A stretch of DNA of 64,000 bases, from the NCBI RefSeq assembly GCF_011397635.1, contig NC_064773.1, positions 34,233,449 through 34,297,448 on the forward strand, given 5' to 3'. Source of the DNA: Epinephelus fuscoguttatus (taxonomy: Eukaryota > Chordata > Actinopteri > Perciformes > Serranidae). Below, in pieces: positions 33,584 through 46,932 of this stretch (positions are counted from its first letter, which is position 1; every line of letters begins with the position of its first letter). Position numbers and translations under genes: made by a program. Below the pieces are notes generated by a model. It ran no database searches. It was not told the origin of the DNA and saw only the letters and a program-made list of their open reading frames with translations.

Positions 33584-36500
33584 ATGGCTTCAGCTGCAGC
33601 AGGAAGTGTGGTGGTGGTCACTCATGTGCACCCATTACCCCAGGGTCTTGGACACCAACATTATGTGGATACTCCGGGGAGGTTCAGCAAGGGCCGGCCA
33701 CTGGCGCTTGGGGTAAGAGCCACGATCAGTTTCTGGAGGTAGACAGTTCAGCTTACATAGATACATATTTTCTGCAGTTTACAATAAGGTGGAGAAACAT
33801 TGTTTGCTTGTTAGCTAATAGCAATGGCAGGGATTGTGTGGATTATGTGTCCATCTCACACACATTTAGTCAAGTCAAGTCAAGTCAGGATTTATTTCTA
33901 AGGCACATTTAAAATGACGGCAGTCAACCAAAGTGCTGCACATGCACAACATCAATAATAAAAATAGAATAGATGTAGAAAACAACGATAAGAAAACAGA
34001 GCAAACAGTGCAAATATTAAAATAGCAATTAAAAAAAAAAAAAATTTGAGATCATCATGCTCAGGCTGAATGATACGCCAGGTGGAAGAGAAAGGTTTTT
34101 AGGGAGGATTTAAAAGTCTCTAGGGACTGGGAAGATCAAATGTGAAGGGGGAGGCTGTTCCAAAGCCTGGGGGCAGCCGCTGCGAAGGCTCTGTCACCTC
34201 AAGACTTTAGTCTGGTTTTTGGCACCACCAACAGTAGTCGGTCCGAAAACCTTAAGGTTCTGGTTGGGGTGTGGCGCAAAAGGAGCTCAGAGAGGTACAG
34301 AGGGGCCAGACCGTTGAGGGCTTTAAAAACAATTAAAAGAAGTTTAAAATCAATACAAAAACGGACCGGGAGCCAGTGGAGGGAGGCTTAAACTGGCTTG
34401 ATGTGGTCGTGCTTTTTCTTGCCTGGGAGGAGGCGAGCAGCAGCGTTTTGGACGAGCTGTAGACGGTTGAGGGAGGACTGATCCAGGCCAACATAAAGGG
34501 AGTTACAATAGTCTAATCTGGTGGTTATGAAGGCATGGATCACCCTTTCAAAGTCTGCAGCTGAGAAATAGGGCTTGGTCTTGGCTAAAAGACGTAGTTG
34601 GAAAAAGGTAGTTTTGACAAAAGCACTAATCTGTTTGTCAAATTGGCAATCAAAAACCACCCCGAGATTCTTTACAGAGGAGCGAATGTTGGGGTTCAGG
34701 GGGCACAGGAAATCGGCGGAGCTGCGTGGGGACATGTGGCCTCCAAATTATCATTATGTTTCTTCTATTAGTGATCTTTCATTTTAATCTTTATTATTAA
34801 ACTCTTTCTAAAGTCAGAGCAATCAGCTTTGATTGCTCTAAAATGAATCATTGATTAACTTCCTGATGATGGTCATTGAGATATCATATCTAAAGGTGCA
34901 ATGGTCAAAAATAAAATACCACGTGGAAGCATGCCATATTTAAAAAAAAAAAAAGTTCCCATCATCGTAGTGATAAACAACCATCTGGTACAAAACTTTA
35001 AAGATCAATTGAAAAATTAAACCCTGCTCTTTCTATATTAGAACTAAGTAGAAATAATTAAGTCCACTCCATTTCTTTTTTCAAACCAGCAAAAGTCATT
35101 TTTCAGTTTGGTTTTAAACAATTTCTTTGTGTCTACAGTAATAAGAATCTGGCAGCCAGAGGACATGTACCAAATTGCAGAATTTTATTAAAATATTGAA
35201 TATTGATTGGAAAAGTTTTCATCATGGTGATGGTCTTATTTTATTATATGTTGTATGATCATCAACACAAACTAAGAATCAGAAAACATTTGTACTGCTA
35301 AAATTCACCTATGGTTTGCCTTCATCTTTCTTTGTCTGACACAAAGGGTTTTTTTTTTTTTTTTTACCATCTGTGTAACTTCTCAATCTGTATTTGTCAT
35401 TCCAGACTGTTCAGATCATGATCGGCCTGATGGTGCTGCTGTTTGGGGTTGCTATGGCAGTTAATGCAGATACAATTGGAGTCTTCAGTGGGATTTTTGT
35501 CTGGGGAGCTTTGTTTGTGAGTCAGCCTTACAGTGATGTCATGCTTTCGGGATTTCATCTGCTGGTTTAAATTGTTCTAAATATATGGAAATTAGGACAA
35601 AGTTGCAACAACAATGACAAAAGCATCACAAAGAAAATTTAAAAATACAGCTAAACACACACACCAATCATGAGCAGGAAGGGGTTTCTTCTCTTACCCA
35701 AAGACACATTGAAAGAAGAATCAAAACTACCAACCCTGTTATTAGTGGCTGACCTGCTCAGCCTCCTTAGCCAACACATGCTCACTCCAACCTCATCACA
35801 TATCAACATTTGGTCACAATTTGCAGTCAGTCTCTTTCAAAATAAATGCACTACATTGGTACAACACCACTAATTGACTTTTTCTTTCCATCAAAAACGA
35901 ACGCACATGATTACATTTGGCCAACACACACACACGTGGTTGGGTTTAGGCAACAAAAGCACATGGTTGGGATTAAGAAAAAAGAAGAGGTTTTGGCTTA
36001 GGGTTAGGGTTAGGGTTTGGGGTTTAGGAACACCGGCCTCCCCAGTGAAAGTTAGTGGTTGTTAGACCCATCCACCACCTCTCCTGTCCATCGTGCTGGG
36101 ACTTCCGCCACCCTAACTTATGTTATTGTCAGGTCATGTTTCCCCCTGACACCGCCCAGCGCCCTTAAACAATAGGAAAACGTCCAAACTTATCCTTTAA
36201 AGCTGCAGGGTAGGTTAGATAAGACAGAAAACAATTGATCCAGAGGAAGTCATCAGTTATGTTGATGTATCTGTACTAATGGACAGGGTGGGCCTGAAAA
36301 AAACATGCCACTTGTTAAACTGTTAATCAGGTAGATAGATATGTCTGAAAATAAATTATTCAAATGAAAAAAACAACTTGAGGGAAAAATGTATTTTCCA
36401 TAAATTATAATTGTAGTTTCCCTGTTGACTTGTTATCTATTAACTTGTCAGTTATGAGGGGGTTAATTACCGAAACTGCAACCAGTCACAAGAGAGTAAT

Positions 36501-37505
36501 AAAAACACGTTGATGTCACTGCTGGGAAACGGTTATCATGTCAGTCTTTATATCCTGATTCTAATCTGAACCATACATGGGTTTTATATTGACAAGCTGG
36601 ATATGCCAAGATTACACAAGTGATCATGTATTTAGTTCACATCTTGTTGTCCTGCTGTTGTGGACAAAATGTCTTCACCAGACAGTATGTAATACATGTA
36701 TACTTATATCCTTCTCTGTTACAGTACATTGCAGCTGGATCTCTGACAGTGGCTGCTGGGAATTCTATGAACCGTTGCCTGGTTTGTATCTTACACTTGC
36801 CCTTGAACAATCTTTTCGTGTTTGTCTGACCGTGTGGTCAGGACAAAGACAAAGGAAAAGAAGCGGGAACTTTGAGATGCCTGTTTGGGTGTAGCTCTGT
36901 TGAAATCCTATTTGTTAATGAGTCTGTGTGAATGTGATTTGTGTTGCAAACAGTCTGGATTAGTGCAAAGATTGTTTAGTTGTGTGCAAGAATCTGTTTG
37001 TGAACAGTATTACCAAACTAAACACTTAGCTTTGGCGAAGCCAACTAATGAATGACCTAACTGCAAACAATCACAACAATAACTCAATGACAGCATTAAA
37101 TCACATACAACAAGTTAAACAGTCTTGCTTAGCCTGTAAAGCTGTGATGAAGCTATGCCCAGTTATTACTTTACCGATCCTTGATTGGATGGGAAAAAGA
37201 GTCACTTGGTGGTGTACTGCTTTGTTAGCTGGCAGAAGAAGGCTGGGAAGAGCTGTGGTTCCAGCTGCAGTTTTTGTTGTGTCCTTGTTCCAAAGGTTCT
37301 GATCCGAGGAAGCCAGTCACTCGGGGTCCTTGCAGAGTTAGATGCTGGGTGCTAACTCACTTAGTTCCTTGTTGCTGGAAAGCTAGTTGCAAACCTTGTG
37401 CTTGCAAGTCTAAATTCTCTGGTTCAGGTTTGCCTCAGCAAATTTATTCACACACTAGCAAGGCAAACCAAAACACACAAATTCTAACTAACTATATACA
37501 AGCTT

Positions 37506-37549
<44 letters not shown>

Positions 37550-39356
37550 GATGAAGCTGATGTAGCAGTAAAAAGGGGGAATGAGTTGGAACAAGAGGAA
37601 CCGACAAAAGGGAAAGAGTCAAGGGTAGATTGTAATTAGATTAAGCAAAATTAAGTTGGAAAAAGAAAAGAAAGAGGAAAAATTAATTAATAAAAATAAA
37701 GAAATAAAATAAAATTTTACCATTAGTTAAATAAAATCTTCCATGCAAATGTACAACAAATGTCAACATTGTTGAGTTGTGCGGCAGGTCACTGCATGGT
37801 CACATGTCCTGACATCTCGTCTCTCTTGAAGGTGAGGGGTGCTCTGGCTGTCAGTGTTATAGCAGCAGTTGCTTCCACTACTGCAACCATCCTCTACGGT
37901 CTGGATGCTGCAGGATTGATGAACTCATGCTACATCACTGGTTCCTGGCAGTCCATCTGCAACCTGTATTTGGTATTCAGTCTGATACTTTTTCCCAACA
38001 TTTGGAGGCTAACCAAAACTATACAACATAGATATCATCATGTATCATAGTCATGTATCAGCTATGAGTTACTGTCAGATTAATGATCAGTTGACCTTTG
38101 GCTGAACACTTCCACAGAATATTGTTTGTCCACTTATAGCTTAACTAGGCAAGTTAATCGCTGATAAAGCTGCCCAATCTGCCACAATTGTCACTTTCAC
38201 CATGCTCATTTTACTAACTAGATTTTCTTATGCTTGTTTTTGCCAGAGTCGGATGCAGGGGTTTTCAGGGGTCCTGGCTATTTTCCATTTTCTAGAGCTC
38301 ATTGTTTCAATCACTGTCGCAGCATTTGCCTGCAACGCTACTTGCAACTGCTGCACAGAGGTGAGTCAGCCACATACTGATGAGGAATTCAGTGTGTCAC
38401 TTAAATCACTGAACTTCAAGGAGGAGGAATCTTTGAAGAGGCTTGAACGAGGATGTTTGGCCTGCTCTGAGTTTTTTATTTTATTTTTTTCTTTGCCTAT
38501 CTATTGAAAAAAAAATGAATCAGATCTAATAAAAAGACTATCAGGAGAGGGAGAGGAGGAGACACCAGTAATCACACAATTTAATCATTAATTTTTATTC
38601 AGTGACATGAGGCTGAAAAACTTTGTGTGTCGGATACAAAAAATAGTTTGATGTGAGATCTATTCACATAATTTCTACTTTCCCTAAAACATTTTGCCCA
38701 CTAAATTGTTTCTACAAAGTATGACAGTCTGATTAAAACTTGAATTACAAAATAATGAATTTACAAACATATCAAAAAATGCAGTCACATAAAACACAGA
38801 TATTGCTTGTGTGGATTCAATATCTGATCAGTGAAGTCTAGTGTAGTATGAATACAGAACAGTTTTAAAGGAGTGTGAAGATGCTTGGCAAACACAATTT
38901 CACTTAAAAGTCTAGTCCCAATTAAATGCCCAGTCCCTTTTACTAGCTGGGTGTGGCTACACGTTTTGACAAATAAAAGGCCTGTCTCAGTTAGACACCT
39001 GGTCTGCCAAGCAATTCATTTCCATAGAAGTTCCTTGGATGTTTGGCTATCTACTGGAGCTGAGATGTACCCTGTGTGTTGTTTATCCTGTAGCGGCCAT
39101 CAATCGTCTCCATACCCGAGAATGGTACAGTGACTACACATGCTGCGTCCACTTTCCAAGCACCATCTGTCTCAGTGGCTAATGTCCCCTCACAGGTCAG
39201 CTGCCTGGTTTGTTGGAAATCTGTAAAGTTATGTGAATCATGTGTCTCCACCGCTTATGCTGTGTTGTTTTGCAGACAGTGACAGGCTATAAAAACCCAG
39301 AGGAACCAAGACCTACCGTTCTGAGTGACCCTCCACCTTACAATGCTGAGTGTTGA
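33584..39356 (+). CDS. ms4a: MS4A-family four-transmembrane protein
   Basis: Membrane-spanning 4-domain subfamily A protein; mammalian relatives are membrane components of immune and other cells (CD20, FcER1 beta), but the role of this fish member is unknown. Six exons, 33584-33712, 35406-35516, 36725-36781, 37832-37972, 38247-38360 and 39276-39356 (TGA), all phase 0, give ~210 residues. Residues 1-43 are the cytosolic N-terminus (VVVVTHVHPLPQG). TM1 is QIMIGLMVLLFGVAMAV and TM2 IFVWGALFYIAAGSLTVAA. TM3 is LAVSVIAAVASTTATILYG and TM4 LAIFHFLELIVSITVAAFAC. The TM3-TM4 loop has two cysteines (NSCYITGSWQSIC) that could form a disulfide. The C-tail ends SDPPPYNAEC, a PPxY motif. The start ATG (AACATGGC) is in fair Kozak context. 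The exon 36725-36781 donor is a weak GTTTGT. An L2 LINE sits in intron 1. The exact paralogue is not assigned. Confidence 0.92.
33877..34740 (-). mobile_element. L2-type LINE, 3' part
   Basis: The minus-strand frame 34735-34388 carries the reverse-transcriptase C-terminal region (KNLGVVFDCQF; HAFITTRLDYCNSLYVGL; RLQLVQNAAARLL). Broken frames continue with WNSLPLHI and FKTFLFHLAY-like blocks. The 3' end is a pentanucleotide (GTCAA)n-type tail, seen as AGTCAAGTCAAGTCAAG at about 33879. It is 5'-truncated and lies in MS4A intron 1. Confidence 0.85.
36815..37550 (-). mobile_element. copy A of a repeat shared with 43900-44860, ending in (GT)n
   Basis: The block from GTCTGACCGTGTGGTCAGG (36825) through TTGTTGCTGGAAAGCTAG to TTATTCACACACTAGCAAGG and a ~44-bp GT run (37506-37549) is found inverted around 43920-44830. 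The two copies keep the same segments in a different order. An AATAAA-like GTGTGTGAATAAA on the minus strand suggests LTR or retroelement origin. It lies in MS4A intron 3. Confidence 0.7.
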
Positions 39357-39616
39357 GTGTTTACAATGCTCAATATTGAGTCCACACTGACTATCCTGCT
39401 CTGAATACCTGACATCATGACTACCCATCCCCTGAAATCTCATGCTTTTTCTGGCTTCACTCACTGCATTTGCTACATGCACACCAATAGGTGACATATT
39501 AACATGCTGTTAAATGGAACCTGAAAGAATTTAAAAATCTAAATTAAATCAGTCAGTCATTAACTGAATTTTGTATATATTAGAAATGTTTGATTTGCCA
39601 ACATGAAGCTACTTCA

Positions 39617-39622
39617 AATAAA
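39617..39622 (+). promoter_or_regulatory. polyadenylation signal of the MS4A gene
   Basis: AATAAA 260 bp after the TGA stop (CTTCAAATAAATGC); it is the first canonical hexamer downstream. The following DNA turns into an LTR at about 39677. Confidence 0.65.
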
Positions 39623-39676
39623 TGCTAAACTTAAAGAAATTATAAAACTGTTTCTTACTGACACCCAAAATATTTC

Positions 39677-40158
39677 TGTCACACACCAGAAGACTCAAAC
39701 GCAGAATCACAGGTCACAGACAGGAGTAAGGCAAAACAGTCACTTTATTTAAAGTTCCAGGCAGAGCAGAGTACAAACCTTTCCAGAGGTTGAACCAAAA
39801 AATACAAATAACCAGGCAAAGGCACAGAGACATCCGACAGAGGGAAAAGATGAAAAACAGGCACAGGTCAAAAAGGATCCAAAAAGGCAACGATGCAAAA
39901 GCAGGCTGGAGCACAAACTACGATCTGGCAAACAACAAAGGCCAACTGACTGGTATAAATGCTGACAGGTAAATGAGCTAACAAGCCACAGGTGTGGCAG
40001 AATGAGCAGGCTGAGGAGTGTCAGTGGGCGTGGTTGGTGTAGTGGTGGGAAAAAGCTGGCAGATCCTCACTGGAGACTGAGCAGAGGGGTGTGAGCAGGA
40101 GAAGCTGCAGGAGGGCAAGGATTAAGGGGAGCAGGAAGCCTCAGCAGTGTCCATGACA
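39677..40158 (-). mobile_element. probable solo LTR
   Basis: Minus strand: starts TGTCATGGACACTGC and ends GGTGTGTGACA (TG...CA with TGTCA/TGACA tips). It contains AATAAA (AACTTTAAATAAAGTGAC) ~80 bp before the end, in the usual LTR order. Flanking pentamers ATTTC and ATTTA agree at four of five bases. No coding region is attached. Its general build resembles the LTR at 29746-30288 but the sequence differs. Confidence 0.6.
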
Positions 40159-41295
40159 ATTTATTTCTTTTTTCATTAAGGAAAGAGAGAATAGCACAGT
40201 AGAGTTGATTTATTTATGAGGACCAAGATGAACTGCTGATACCCTTCACAAAAGAGATATTATCAAAGTCAGACAATTTAGGGTTTTATTTGTCAGTTTG
40301 TGCAGTACCACGCTTTACTTTAAAATGGTACTATGGTGATATAGAATTGTACTGCCACAATGTCAGCAAAGGCAGAGATACCCTGACACTGGGTTTTTAG
40401 TTTTGGCAAGCTCTAGAGGCACTGGAGCACATACTTTGTTTGACCCTCCCAGCCTGGTAAATGCATGCATTTTTCAAACAGATATAAGAAAAAAAAACTA
40501 ATTATGTCATCAGGGTTTTCTCCAGAGGCTATGGAAAGCTCCCTCGAAAGCAGCAGAAGACAAAATACACTCGTTTTCACTGGCTGAGCTTTAACTTATG
40601 TAAAGATGGAGTTGCTACACATTGTTAGATTGGTTGTTTTCATTTTACTGAAACCATGAGGACTGGAGAAGACCCTAAGCCATTCAGACTTAGGCCTACC
40701 GACATGACGAAAAATCAAGTGGTAACTCCCTTCTTCTGAATCTGTCATGAAGTCAGAATATGTGTCTGTTCATTGATTACCTGACATGTTATTTCTGTTC
40801 CTTTGGTCTGTAAAGGTCCACCAATCATGAATATTGTTTTAAGAGCATAATGTGGTGTTGTGTCAATATGCTGAGTGCTGTTATCCTCAGGTGCATAAAA
40901 AAAGTGTCATAACATAATTTATGTTATTCGAAGCCTAATTTTTATACAAGTGATGTTCATACTGTTTTATATGAAGGGCATTATGACACAATCAAGTTTC
41001 CTGATAAAGAATGCAATTATGAGTAGATTTTTAAAAGGGATCTGAGCAGATTCACAACATTTTTGGTGAAATGACCCTTCACTACTGTAAAAGGCAGATC
41101 AAGATGGTGCCATGGATGGCTTCCTTTGTGTGTTGATGCACATTGTAAATTCAGTTTTCTGCTGAGGTAGCCAGAGCTCTTTCACCAAAGATTAGCAAAT
41201 GAACATCAAGAAAAAAACTCCAATGGATTTATTTCCCACTTCTCCTGCATCATCTGTTAAATCATTGGACATTCTTGTCAAAGGTGCCCTTGCCT
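40159..41295. other. intergenic DNA without recognised gene
   Basis: AT-rich, with only short frames on both strands. I see no repeat termini and no exon-like conservation. Confidence 0.5.
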
Positions 41296-42394
41296 CAGTG
41301 GCGGCTGCTGGTCTTGCAAACAGGGGAAGCTCCCTTTAAGTTTACATTGTAATAGTTGTCATATTGTGGCGAGGTAGTAACTTATAAAAGGAGCATTTAA
41401 TTGAAGCTGTTTTTCAACCACACTCATGCCACAGAACCACAGCAAAACACACCTCAAAGATTTTCAGATGGGTGAAAAGACCTGTTACTTTTCCCCACCC
41501 TTTGCACCAAATCAATCTGAGGTGTTGATCTGCCCTGCTGTTTAACTCTAAGTTTCTCCTCGTAAGGAAGACTATGAAACGGCTTCACCAAAATCCGGTT
41601 GACAATATTCAAATTGTCTGCTATTATGTGCAGCTTGCTAGCTTGCTCACTAGCTGGGGCTGCAGCGTGAGGCTAGTGTGACCGCCTGTGAGCGCTTTGG
41701 AACGGTGGAGGGGCCGACAGCAGCACCCGCTGCTCGTTGGGGACAGTAACTGCAGAGCGACAGAAGTCAGAGTCTCCAAACACGAGTACAGTCTCCAGTA
41801 ACACCAGAAAAAGATGCTAGATTTGTCACTTGTCGTTTTTAACAAAGAAAAAGTCACTAAGAGGATTGGAAAAGTCTCCAGATCAACTCGGAACAACGGA
41901 ATGAAACTTGAAAATGTTCCGGTGGTGGTTTATATTTCTAGATCGCTGATTCGCTCATTTCACTGTCAATCAAAAAGGGATTCAGCCTCAGACAGATCAT
42001 CCAATCATCATGCAGAAGCCCAGCGTCCAGGCCAGCCCACTGCCCCATAGACCCCCAGAGACGCTGAGCGTCCGATGGGCGGGACAAAACCGAGCATTTA
42101 TCCAATGACTGTCTAGTTTCGCTGCAGTGGAACAACCCACTCTATGCTTCCCCATTGAAGTCTTTGGACGCTGAGCTTCCACTGTTTAATGCACTGTGAC
42201 ACTACGGGAATGAATGAGAAGAAAGTCGCGTCAGTGACCTGTGATAAGTAGCTGATTCTGAACAAAAGTTGAACGCGTTCTAGCACATATTTAGTCAATG
42301 AAATGTAAACACAACAGTACATATTTGACCACTTATTTCTTGACATTTTAGGGGAAGCTGAGCTTCCCTTGCAGTCTTAGAACAATCGCCACTG
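41296..42394. mobile_element. hAT-type non-autonomous transposon with 8-bp target duplication
   Basis: The ends CAGTGGCGGCTGCTGG and CAATCGCCACTG are imperfect inverses; subterminal AGGGGAAGCT motifs appear on both sides. Perfect 8-bp duplications CCTTGCCT flank it (41288-41295, 42395-42402). No transposase is seen; short minus-strand frames (41624-41896, 41997-42182) are not recognised. Confidence 0.85.
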
Positions 42395-42402
42395 CCTTGC
42401 CT

Positions 42403-43690
42403 TTGTTTGTGCAGTAAGGACAGGAACACAGAGTTCCACACCATTATCTGTGGTGGTTTGGGAAAGGCAGAGACAGGCTGAAAACAAACATGACAAACTC
42501 TCATCATAGATTTAACTATTTCTTGCAACAAATGGAAAGACAGTTATGTTTGGGGCTGAGGGCTGCACTCTTGAGGTGCTCCCTGGATTAGACAAGCAGC
42601 ATGCTATGCCAAAACAGGGAGTGCAATGCCAAAAACAACCCAGGTATATAAGAGTGAGCCCAAGCAAGACATTAAATACCATTTAACCTTAGATTCATGT
42701 TAGGATTCTAAATTAGAATGGTGGGGGCTGGGGTGGCGGAGGTAAAGCTTTCCCAGCAGCAGCAGCAGTAGCAGTGGTGTGTGGCAGCATTGGTGTAGCA
42801 GGGATCAGTGAGTAGGAAGCCATATCAAAATGAACCACCTTGTATGGAAATGGGCTGTGATTGGTGTGTGACTGATAAGAAACAATGATCCAGTCAGCTG
42901 TCTGTCAGCTGATTATAGCTGGAGTGTATGACTTCCGTGTCCTGCATGTACTAACGCAAAGCTTCGTTTAATTGGATTATATTCACAGAAAATGTAAGAC
43001 ATGTAACCTGTGTTTCTTATAAATTAAAAAATCTGACTAAATTGTGGAGGAAATTACGTTATTCTTTAGTGCCACCCCGACCCCCGCAGTGGATGAGGAT
43101 AAGAGGCCCAAAATTTTGCCACCGGCTCATATTTCTTATTTACTTGCCTGACTGTGATTAATGTGGTGTGTGTTGTCTTCACTGCAATGTATGAACTGCA
43201 GCTATCCAACTAGCTAAACTCTTTATAAAATGATGTTCTGAGACATTTTAAACTTTAGCTGAGGTTTAGTGATGGTCTATCATCATCCTACAGACAGAGT
43301 GAAAACTGCAATAAGAACAGAATACAAACGAAATCACCATTCTGTTGCTAACGTGCTAACATTTCTCCATGTAAATACGTGTAAATAAACAATCTTATCA
43401 ACTACAATGAAATGTCTTTTAAATCTAAATATCTTCTCAACATTACCTTATAAGCATAGCTATGAATTAAGCTACTCACGACATTGCCTCTGTGGTGTTT
43501 ACATCGTGGATAGAAGGGGAGATGAACGGGTTTCAAAATGAACACAAACTAATGTTGGGATTCACAGGACCACAGAGATCATTTGGTAAAATCTAAACAG
43601 GACATTTGAAGGCTTTTTCCTCTGCATGCAAGTTTGTCTTCAAACAAAGAGAGCTATGTGACACCCATCTCCACAGGAGGTCTCACCTCA
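42403..43690. other. intergenic DNA without recognised gene
   Basis: No exon or element boundary is recognised. A short CAG-type run (AGCAGCAGCAGCAG) lies near 42757. Confidence 0.5.
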
Positions 43691-43899
43691 CACCTCAGTG
43701 AGACTCAAGTCCCAAAACTTGATTGGACAGGACCTTAACAGTGACATGTGACTCTGATGTCACAGGCATCTGTACAAGGTCTGCTCCCTTCAGACAACTC
43801 TTCTCTTGATCCAACTGCGGAGCAGCACACACTTTTTTCCGGCTGGGCCTGGACCGGCCCAGATGCTCAGATCCTTGCTCCTTGCCCTGAACCATCAAA

Positions 43900-44653
43900 G
43901 ATGGGGCAATTGATCACAGACTCTCTAACCTGAACCAGAACGTTAGAGGTACAAGCACAAGGTTTGCAACTAGCTTTCCAGCAACAAGGAACTAAGTGAG
44001 TTAGCACCCAGCATCTAACTCTGCAAGGACCCCGAGCGACTGGCTTCCTCAGATCAGAACCTTTGGAACAAGGACACAACAAAGACTGCAGCTGGAACCA
44101 CAGCTCCCCCAGCCTTCTTTTGTCGACTAACAAAGCAGTACACCACCAAGTGACTCTTTTTCCCATCCAATCAAGGATCGGTAAAGTAACAACTGGGCAT
44201 AGCTTCATCACAACTTTACAGGCTAAGCAAGACTGTTTAACTTGTTGTATGTGATTTAATGCTGTCATTGAGTTATTGTTGTGATTGTTTGCAGTTAGGT
44301 CATTGGTTAGTTGGCTTCGCCAAAGCTACGTGTTTAGTTTGCTAATACTGTTCACAAACAGATTTTTGCACACAACTAAACAATCTCTGCATTAATCCAG
44401 ACCGTTTGCAAAACAAAGCACACTGACATGGACTCATTAACAAATACGCTTTCAACAGAGCTACACCCAAACAGGCACCTCAAAGTTCCCGCTTCTATTC
44501 CTTTGTCTTTGTCCTGACCACACGGTCAGACAAATACCTCCCCCGACCTGAAGCCAGCTTTGATTCGGCCATCTTGTAGTTCTCTGTTTTCAGCCATTTT
44601 GTTTTGTAGACCACATGGCTCTTTGATCACCACACCCACCTTTGTCTTTCTCT

Positions 44654-44735
<82 letters not shown>

Positions 44736-44860
44736 ACCAAGCTTGTATATAGTTAGTTAGAATTTGTGTGTTTTGGTTTGCTTTGCTAGTTTGTGAATAA
44801 ATATAATTCTTTGGAATCATACCTGCTGTCAGTTTAATGTTGCACAAGAGTGAATGAATA
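43900..44860 (+). mobile_element. copy B of the repeat at 36815-37550, LTR-like
   Basis: It contains the same segments as copy A on the opposite strand: GAACTAAGTGAGTTAGCACC, CCACACGGTCAGACAAATAC, then (CT)n(CA)n (44657-44730), CCAAGCTTGTATATAGTTAG and TGTGAATAAATATAATTC. The AATAAA followed by ~250 bp ending GGTGCCCCACGAGG (about 45026) resembles the R-U5 side of an LTR. Extra DNA (44545-44650) absent from copy A lies before the CT/CA tract. Confidence 0.6.
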
Positions 44861-45069
44861 GTCAACCTCTGCTGCGTCAAGAACTGTGAGATCCTTCAGG
44901 CATTACTGTTAATTTTGGTTGTTGTCATTAATTTAATTATTAATCAATACTCCAAATTAATAGTTTAGCATATTTTATGAGACTGATATCTTTAACTGGC
45001 TATCATTTTTCCCTTTACGGGAATGGTGCCCCACGAGGTGATTTAATGTTAATTAAGTCACACTGCTCT

Positions 45070-46889
45070 CAAGTCTGATAATGCTCTTCAAAATAAAAGT
45101 CTTACAAAAAATATATGCCTTAAAGGCAATACATGGTGGGTGATCCGGGGTTTGGAGTTTGAAGGAGTTTCTTCAGGGTTTTAACTGTCATGGTTGTGGC
45201 AATGCAGAACTTAAATGTTTAAATTAAAGAAACAGGTTTATATATTCAAACTGTACTGCACAAAAGGTTGATGTGATTCATTTATTTAATTTCATTAAGT
45301 TTGGAGGTTTGGCAGATTAAACCACCAATCGGTAAATTAAGTATTTAAAATGACCTCAACCTGTCACAACAAAAATGCCCCTTACATCTTGATGCATAAT
45401 TATACAACTGATAAGACATCAGGAAAAAGTTTTACATTGTGAGTGCTTTTGCTTTAAATAGTTTAAGAATATTTAGCTTTTAACCTTCTGGAGTCCATGT
45501 ATGCGCCGGTGCATCCAAATCACATGACTGATTTAAGATGACGTAGAAGCGAAGCGCAGCCTCACTGAGTCTCTGTTTCAACTGGTGCTGAAAGAGCAAA
45601 CTTCAAACTATAAACCACTTTTAAATTGTGTTGATAAGTAAAACCAGACTTATGATGAATAATTTACGCCATGCTTTTTCCTGAATATTGTTCGTGCGCG
45701 TTAGGTGCAGGAACAAAGTGTAAAAACAGGCTATTTTAACAAAAGTGCATGCAAGCAAAAAGTGCTTGCAAGTGAGATGTCTGCTCATCAGATGCACATT
45801 AATGCTGATTATTTTTAGTATTCTTTTAGAGGCTGTTGTCCACTCAGACCTCTCTGTTTCACTGTAAGGATGAATCCACCATTCTGACTGCTGTAGAACA
45901 TACAGCTCTAAGATGTAAACAGGAATCCATGAGTCTGTCAAGATACAAGGGGTCATCCACAGGATACATATATAGGCCGTTTGGTAACATGGCACATTCG
46001 TCAAGGTTAAGTGCACTGCTTCCTGTAAGGAATGTTTCGAGAGGTTCTTGCTTCATGATGTATAGATTCACGGGTGGTTTACTGCAGACTGGAAGACGCC
46101 ACTGTTATTTTGTGTTTATGCTTTTAGAATTTACGTCCAGAAAGCTACGTGGAGAAACTAAAGGAATGTAGCCTATACATTGGTCTGTTTTGCACGGACA
46201 AAGAACCTCCTGAAACTGGAGAAAGGAATGACCACTTTTGGTTAGGAGGATGGCTTTGTATCTCAATATGCTATCAGAAATGAGCTAATATTATGAATAT
46301 GAATGAGGATGTCGTACAGCCTTTAAAACGTGGAGTTTGCGTGGACAACGGTGGAGTTTCTATTATCGGCTGAATCTCTCTCAGGCATCTGCAGAAGCTT
46401 GATCTGATACTGGTGTAGGGTGATCAAGCCAGTTTATTCTGGATTCACACTAAAGGACTTTTACTCAGCATCCTGACATCAGAGGATAATGGGTGACCAA
46501 CCACTGGATCACCTTCACTCAACTGATAAGCTCTCAACAACCCCCTACATCACCAGATGTGGCTGGAGAGTTTACGACACGTCACAAACTCTGGAAACAA
46601 AACAAAGAGACAGACTCAGCCACATGGTCTGAAAGGTGTTTCAAACGTAACTTTATTATTTAACATGTTGGTGTTGGTGTTATACAGGAAGAAGCTTCAA
46701 GCTGAGATGCCACTCTACACCAGGGCCCCTATGGGGCAGACGTCTGTGTGTACTGTATGCTAATGTGATACCAGCCCCTTTCCCTGTGATTGTCTTTTAA
46801 GAGGACAGACAGAAATGCAGATTCCAGGAACCAACATGTGTTGATTGTAATTTTATGTTTCACCTTTCTCTCCATTTCAGTGCATATAC
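45070..46889. other. intergenic DNA; unassigned minus-strand frames
   Basis: Overlapping minus-strand frames at 45621-46071 include DECAMLPNGLYMYPVDDPLY and DRLMDSCLHLRAVC, which look more protein-like than chance, but I recognise no family and the frame is broken at both ends. TTAACCTTCTGGAGTCC (45480) may be one end of a TTAA-inserting element. No host gene is supported. Confidence 0.3.
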
Positions 46890-46891
46890 AT

Positions 46892-46932
<41 letters not shown>

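Noticed and set aside
45621..46071. Minus-strand frames with protein-like composition
   Set aside because: No family recognised, frames are short and broken; kept only as an unassigned note in the intergenic entry.
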